64,000 nt of DNA, taken from the NCBI GenBank assembly GCA_963422275.1, contig OY729418.1, forward strand, positions 248,001 to 312,000. The letters run 5' to 3'. Positions within the stretch are counted from its first letter, which is position 1, and every line of letters starts with the position of its first letter. The translations under genes and the position numbers were made by a program. Of the stretch, positions 60,843 to 64,000 are shown one piece after another. Origin of the DNA: G963422275 sp963422275 (GTDB taxonomy: Bacteria > Pseudomonadota > Alphaproteobacteria > Rhodobacterales > Rhodobacteraceae). The notes under the pieces are model-generated. The model was not told the origin of the DNA. It worked only from the letters and a program-made list of their open reading frames with translations, and searched no databases.

Positions 60843-61928
60843 GGAACCTCTGAATATAGCCTGATTTTGGTCGTTGCATTGCGCATCCGGTGCGCGCCCG
60901 CTGTCTTGCGCCACGCCTTTGACATGCAGCGCCTTCGGCAATTGACCTTTGCCAGCCTCCAATGCGATCGCAAGAAGCGCAAGACGCGCCGCGAGATCTT
61001 TCTGGAGCGGATGGACGGCCCGATCCCCTGGGAGCGCCTGGAGGACCGGCTTGCGAGGCGGAGAGCATCCGGCGCTTTGCCGGGGCGGTGCTTGAGAAGA
61101 TTCCGGACGAGGCGACGATCCCGAGTTCCGCCACCGGCTGGAGCGCCGCGGACTGGCGCACCAGCTGTTCGGGAGATCAGGGATCACCTGGCCGAGCGGG
61201 GGGGGGTGCTGAAGAAGGGCGACATCGTTGACGCCACCATCATTTCGGCGCCATCGTCGACCGGGAACGAGAGCAACGCCCGCGATCCGGAGATGCACCG
61301 GACGAGGAAGGGGAACCGGTGGCATTTCGGGATGAAGCTGCACATCGGCACCGACCCCCGGGGTCTGGTGCACCACCTGGAGGGAACGGCCGCGAACGTT
61401 CACGACCTGACGCCTTCGGATCGGCTTTTGCACGGCGAGGAGGAGCAAGTCCGGGGTGACTCCGGATATCGCGGGATCGGCAAGCGCGCGGAGCACGCGC
61501 ATCGCGAGGTGTCGTGGCGGATTGCCCTGCCCCCGGGCCAGCGCCGGACGCTGGCGCCGGGCAGCGCCGCGGCCAGGGCGGAGACGGCGAAGGCCCGGGT
61601 GCGGGCGCGGGTGGAGCATCCGTTCCGGATCGTCAAGCGGGTGTTCGGCTGCGACATGGTTCGCTATCGGGGTCTGGACAAGAACGTGCAGCGGCTTGCG
61701 CTGCTTCCGGGCTTCTCGAACCTGATGATTGCCCAACCGCACTTGCAATGACAGGGGAGAAGTGTGTCCGGAATTTGCCGGACCGGCCCTGCGGGGGCTG
61801 AACCGGCAGCGGTTTCGCCCCGAAAACGCGCATTTGCGACTTCCGGACCGCCGAAAACCGACCGGTGCAGCCGGGAAGGGCAAATTCCGCAGCAAACCCC
61901 AAAAAAAACCCTCCAAATCAGAGGTTCC
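60843..61928 (+). mobile_element. IS5-group element nested in IS1595
   Basis: 1086 bp, ends GGAACCTCTGAATATAGCCT and CAAATCAGAGGTTCC, flanked by CTAA (60839-60842 and 61929-61932). It inserted in the last codons of the IS1595 transposase gene, replacing only its final residues. Nearly identical to the copy at 47155 but lacks that copy's ISXO2-like insert and about 110 bp of transposase sequence. Confidence 0.92.
60924..61751 (+). pseudogene. IS5-group transposase, deleted and frameshifted
   Basis: One long frame links MQRLRQLTFASLQCDRKKRK to GVLKKGDIVDATIISAPSST, RWHFGMKLHIGTDPRGLV and the C-terminus VEHPFRIVKRVFGC, but residues about 45-100 are read out of frame: the family sequence AESIRRFAGAVLEKIPDEATIP occurs in another frame. 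Compared with the 47-kb copy a stretch starting RIAPACPKGG is deleted. Probably inactive, although the C-terminal DDE part is whole. Confidence 0.78.
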
Positions 61929-61934
61929 CTAAGT

Positions 61935-62864
61935 TCAACTTAAGCAGCCGTTGGGGCATTGGCGGCGTTCTGAGGGCCACACAGGCAAGTCTGGGGATGA
62001 TGTCGGGCAGGTCGAAGCGACGATTGAAGCGGCATTCGAACTCTGAGATATATCGCTGGGCATACTCGGGGCGAATCGCATGGCAGGTGCCGCGCAACGC
62101 ACTCTTGACATTGCCGAGAATGGTGTTCGCCCAACGAAACTCAGGGCGCTCGACGCTGGCTTTCCCGCTTCCCGCGACAATCTTGTCATGAGCGCAACCC
62201 GCCGCGGTGACGCCCTGGAAGCAGGCCAAACCATCGGACACCGCCGAAGTGTCGGCATCTAGGTGCCTGTGTGCCCAGGCGGCGATTTCGCTGGTGCGGA
62301 ACCCTTCGACGACAGTGAGCTTCATGCGCAGCGGGTGTCCCTTCTCATTGGTCTCGACGGCGGCCACGAAAGGGATCTTGGCCGGCGCCCCCGCCCGCGC
62401 TTGCCCCCACTGCGCTCGCCGCCGAGACAGGTATCATCGAGTTCGACCCGGCCGGTGAGCGGGAACTAGCGGTCGCGCTCCATCATCACCTACATCAGCT
62501 TGTGTTTCATGCGCCAGGCGGCGTTGCAGGAGATGCCCGGATGGCGATGCAACTTCATCGCCGAGACCCCCTTCCTGTCCTGGGTGATGAGGTGGATGGC
62601 CTGAAACCACACCGCAAGCGCCAGCTTGGTGGAATCGAAGATGGTGCCGGCGGCGACCGAGGTCTGGCGGTGGCACCGATTGCACTGCTGGAGCTTGCGG
62701 CCGGTCAATTGGCAACCTTTGTCGTGGCCGCAATGAGGACATGGAAATCCATTCGGCCAACGCCACCGATAGAGGGCATCAAAGCATTGGTCTTCAGTTC
62801 CGTAGAGCGAGAGAAACTCGTTCAGGCTGATTCCTTTCTAAAACTGCACTGGGTTTCGCGCCAT
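61935..62864 (-). pseudogene. IS1595-family transposase, several stop codons
   Basis: From the ATG at 62864 the frame reads MARNPVQF then TAG, continues SLNEFLSLYGTEDQCFDALY, WPNGFPCPHCGHDKGCQLTG (zinc ribbon with CxxC pairs), AMKLHRHPGISCNAAWRMKH, then two more stops, and FVAAVETNEKGHPLRMKLTV-like sequence to LPDIIPRLACVALRTP. Full length but with at least three nonsense changes. It supplied the site for the IS5-group insertion at its 3' end. Confidence 0.85.
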
Positions 62865-62943
62865 GCATGTTTCCTTTCTCTATCATTGAGTTACATGAAC
62901 GATATTCCATGCTAAACGTGGCTTAACTTCAAGGGTAATCAGG

Positions 62944-63537
62944 AAATCTCTTCCGTAGGTTTCGCTGTCGTTAATGTCGCTGCTCTTCCAAGTCCAGACC
63001 TGCGCCAGCATGTTGTTCGCGTCGCGCGTCAGAAACAGTTCATCCCAGAACTCGACAAGAAAATCCTCGACGGACGAGTATCCCATCCGGCGGTAGAGAT
63101 GTTCACGGTAGAAGGTCTGAGAAAGAGCCTATCCTGCCCAGCACCTTCCCATTGCGCACAAGCCCGTTGCTAGTTGATCCTCGTACCAGCCGTCTCTCCA
63201 GGCAGAATCCGCTGTCAGAGCCGCTTTCATTCCCTCCAGAAACACATGGTTGTGGGGGGACGTACGCGCCGAGCCTGCAATCGGGGCGATGCGCTCGACC
63301 TCATCTGGAAACAGTGCCGCCCAGTGGTAAGCCTGTTGCCCCCATGGACCAGCCTACTGCAAGGGCGAGCCGCTCGATGCCGAACACCTCTCGCAGGAGA
63401 CGCCGCTGCATTTTCAAGTTGTCAAGTATGGGGATTCCCGGAAAGCGAGCCTTGCCGAACGGCTCTGGCGTATTGCTAAGCGAGGATGACAGGCCGTTGC
63501 CGGTCAGATTGGGAGCTAAAATGAAATATTTGCCTGG
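62944..63537 (-). pseudogene. Alpha/beta hydrolase (homoserine acetyltransferase-like), middle fragment
   Basis: Reading leftward: KYFILAPNLTGNGLSSSLSN, RRLLREVFGIERLALAVGWSMGA (nucleophile Ser in GWSMGA), then a frameshift and, in other frames, PHNHVFLEGMKAAL, WRDGWYEDQLATGLCAMGRC, an in-frame TAG, and HLYRRMGYSSVEDFLVEFWD through NNMLAQVWTW. The gene's C-terminus is at 60594-60821. Its N-terminus is cut by the ISXO2-like element starting at 63538. Broken by three separate insertions and several point mutations. Confidence 0.8.
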
Positions 63538-64000
63538 ATTGCTTATGCACATGGCTCCGGCGACACAAGGCATTGTGTCCGGGATGTCGGGTGATGGAAC
63601 GTTCGCATGACATTCTTGATGTGGAACCGTCCCATGACCGAAATCCCCACCCGCCTCATCGCCTTCCAGCGCCCGTTGCCATCGTCAAACTTTGGTCACC
63701 GCCGACACCCTCCTGCACCGAACCAAGCTGTCGCTCGCGATCCGGTTCTGGGCCGCCTGTCTGATGGCCACCCATTCCAACGGCATCTCCACCTTGCAGT
63801 TGCAGAAGCGGCTCGGGATCGGGTCCTGTCGCAGCGCCTAGATGCTCGCCGCCAAGCTTCGCCGCGCCATGGCCACCCCCGAGCGCAGCCCGCTGTCCGG
63901 TCTGGTCGAGATCGACGAGGCCAGCCTGCCGCAGCGCGACACCTGAAGGCAAGATGCCGGAACTTCGCTGTGCGCAACACCGCCGCGACCGCGATCGTCA
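63538..64000 (+). mobile_element. ISXO2-like element with decayed transposase, runs off the window
   Basis: Starts ATTGCTTATGCACATGG, the same terminal repeat as the 334-bp element at 47177. The transposase start MTEIPTRLIAFQRP is followed by frameshifted stretches: VTADTLLHRTKLSLAIRFWA, LMATHSNGISTLQLQKRLGIG, a TAG, then MLAAKLRRAMATPERSPLSG and VEIDEASLP (first catalytic Asp region). The zinc-ribbon part is deleted. The right end lies outside the window. Confidence 0.82.

Larger units (their letters stand above)
60822..62943 (-). mobile_element. IS1595-family element interrupted by an IS5-group element
   Basis: Ends CCTGATTACCACTCAAGCTAA on the left and, reverse-complemented, CCTGATTACCCTTGAAGTTAA on the right; 8-bp duplication AAATCTCT outside. 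The element is about 1032 bp once the nested IS5-group copy (60843-61928) and its CTAA duplication are removed. It splits the alpha/beta hydrolase gene. Confidence 0.88.

Overview
The window is from an alphaproteobacterium. The clearest evidence is one complete ribosomal RNA operon on the minus strand, in the order 16S, tRNA-Ile(GAT), tRNA-Ala(TGC), 23S, 5S, tRNA-fMet (46614 down to 41486). A TRAP transporter and a high-GC coding style fit this. I cannot place it below class level. The sequence is unusually rich in insertion sequences, nested insertions and decayed genes, which suggests a genome undergoing IS expansion and erosion.

The centre of interest is a type III-B CRISPR-Cas locus at 4.8-23.2 kb. 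A minus-strand operon (22933 to 13170) encodes Cas10/Cmr2 with GGDD and HD motifs, Cmr3, Cmr4, Cmr5, a single 761-residue protein joining Cmr6 and Cmr1 with a C-terminal OB-like tail, a CARF-HEPN ribonuclease, Cas1 and Cas2. A 197-bp leader follows, then an array of 106 full-length 37-bp repeats (4978-12972). Read on the minus strand the repeat ends in ATTGAAAC, the usual type III crRNA handle, so genes and array share one transcription direction with new spacers next to cas2. The old end of the array was cut off by an IS5-family fragment, leaving an 18-bp stump of a repeat. A second signalling effector, a CARF protein with a probable RelE-like C-terminus (499-1629), lies beyond the IS debris. 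Cas10 would make cyclic oligoadenylate on target recognition, and the two CARF proteins would respond with RNA or mRNA cleavage. No cas6 is visible. Several spacers are diverged, partly synonymous versions of the same coding sequences, showing repeated sampling of related invaders.

Region by region: 0-4.8 kb holds IS fragments, the CARF-RelE gene and a Fic protein. 4.8-23.2 kb is the CRISPR locus. 23-35.8 kb is IS-rich and holds remnants of hsdR, a uronate dehydrogenase, a LysR regulator, vapBC and a patatin, with intact genes for a FAD oxidoreductase, a SprT-like metalloprotease and the mobile mystery A/B (Xre/Fic) pair. 36-41.4 kb carries an AbiEi/AbiEii type IV toxin-antitoxin pair, a NYN-domain protein, a decayed IS66 transposase and a DruA-like (DUF4338) N-terminal fragment. 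41.4-46.6 kb is the rRNA operon. 46.6-49.5 kb is a stack of IS427-like, IS5 and ISXO2-like elements. 49.5-60.6 kb is the most metabolic part: arsR with a broken arsC, a 2-hydroxyacid dehydrogenase followed by a TRAP transporter (dctQMP), a PhyH dioxygenase, a Sel1 protein divergent from a dihaem cytochrome c peroxidase, and a gamma-glutamyltransferase. 60.6-64 kb is one alpha/beta hydrolase gene broken by IS1595, IS5 and ISXO2-like insertions.

Families of mobile elements seen: IS5 group (TSD CTAA/CTAG), IS427-like (TA target, A6G frameshift), IS982 (two near-identical 1008-bp copies), IS1595 (8-bp TSD), ISXO2-like (including a 334-bp non-autonomous form), IS3 and IS66 remnants. All identifications rest on reading protein motifs and repeats by eye; no database search was possible.
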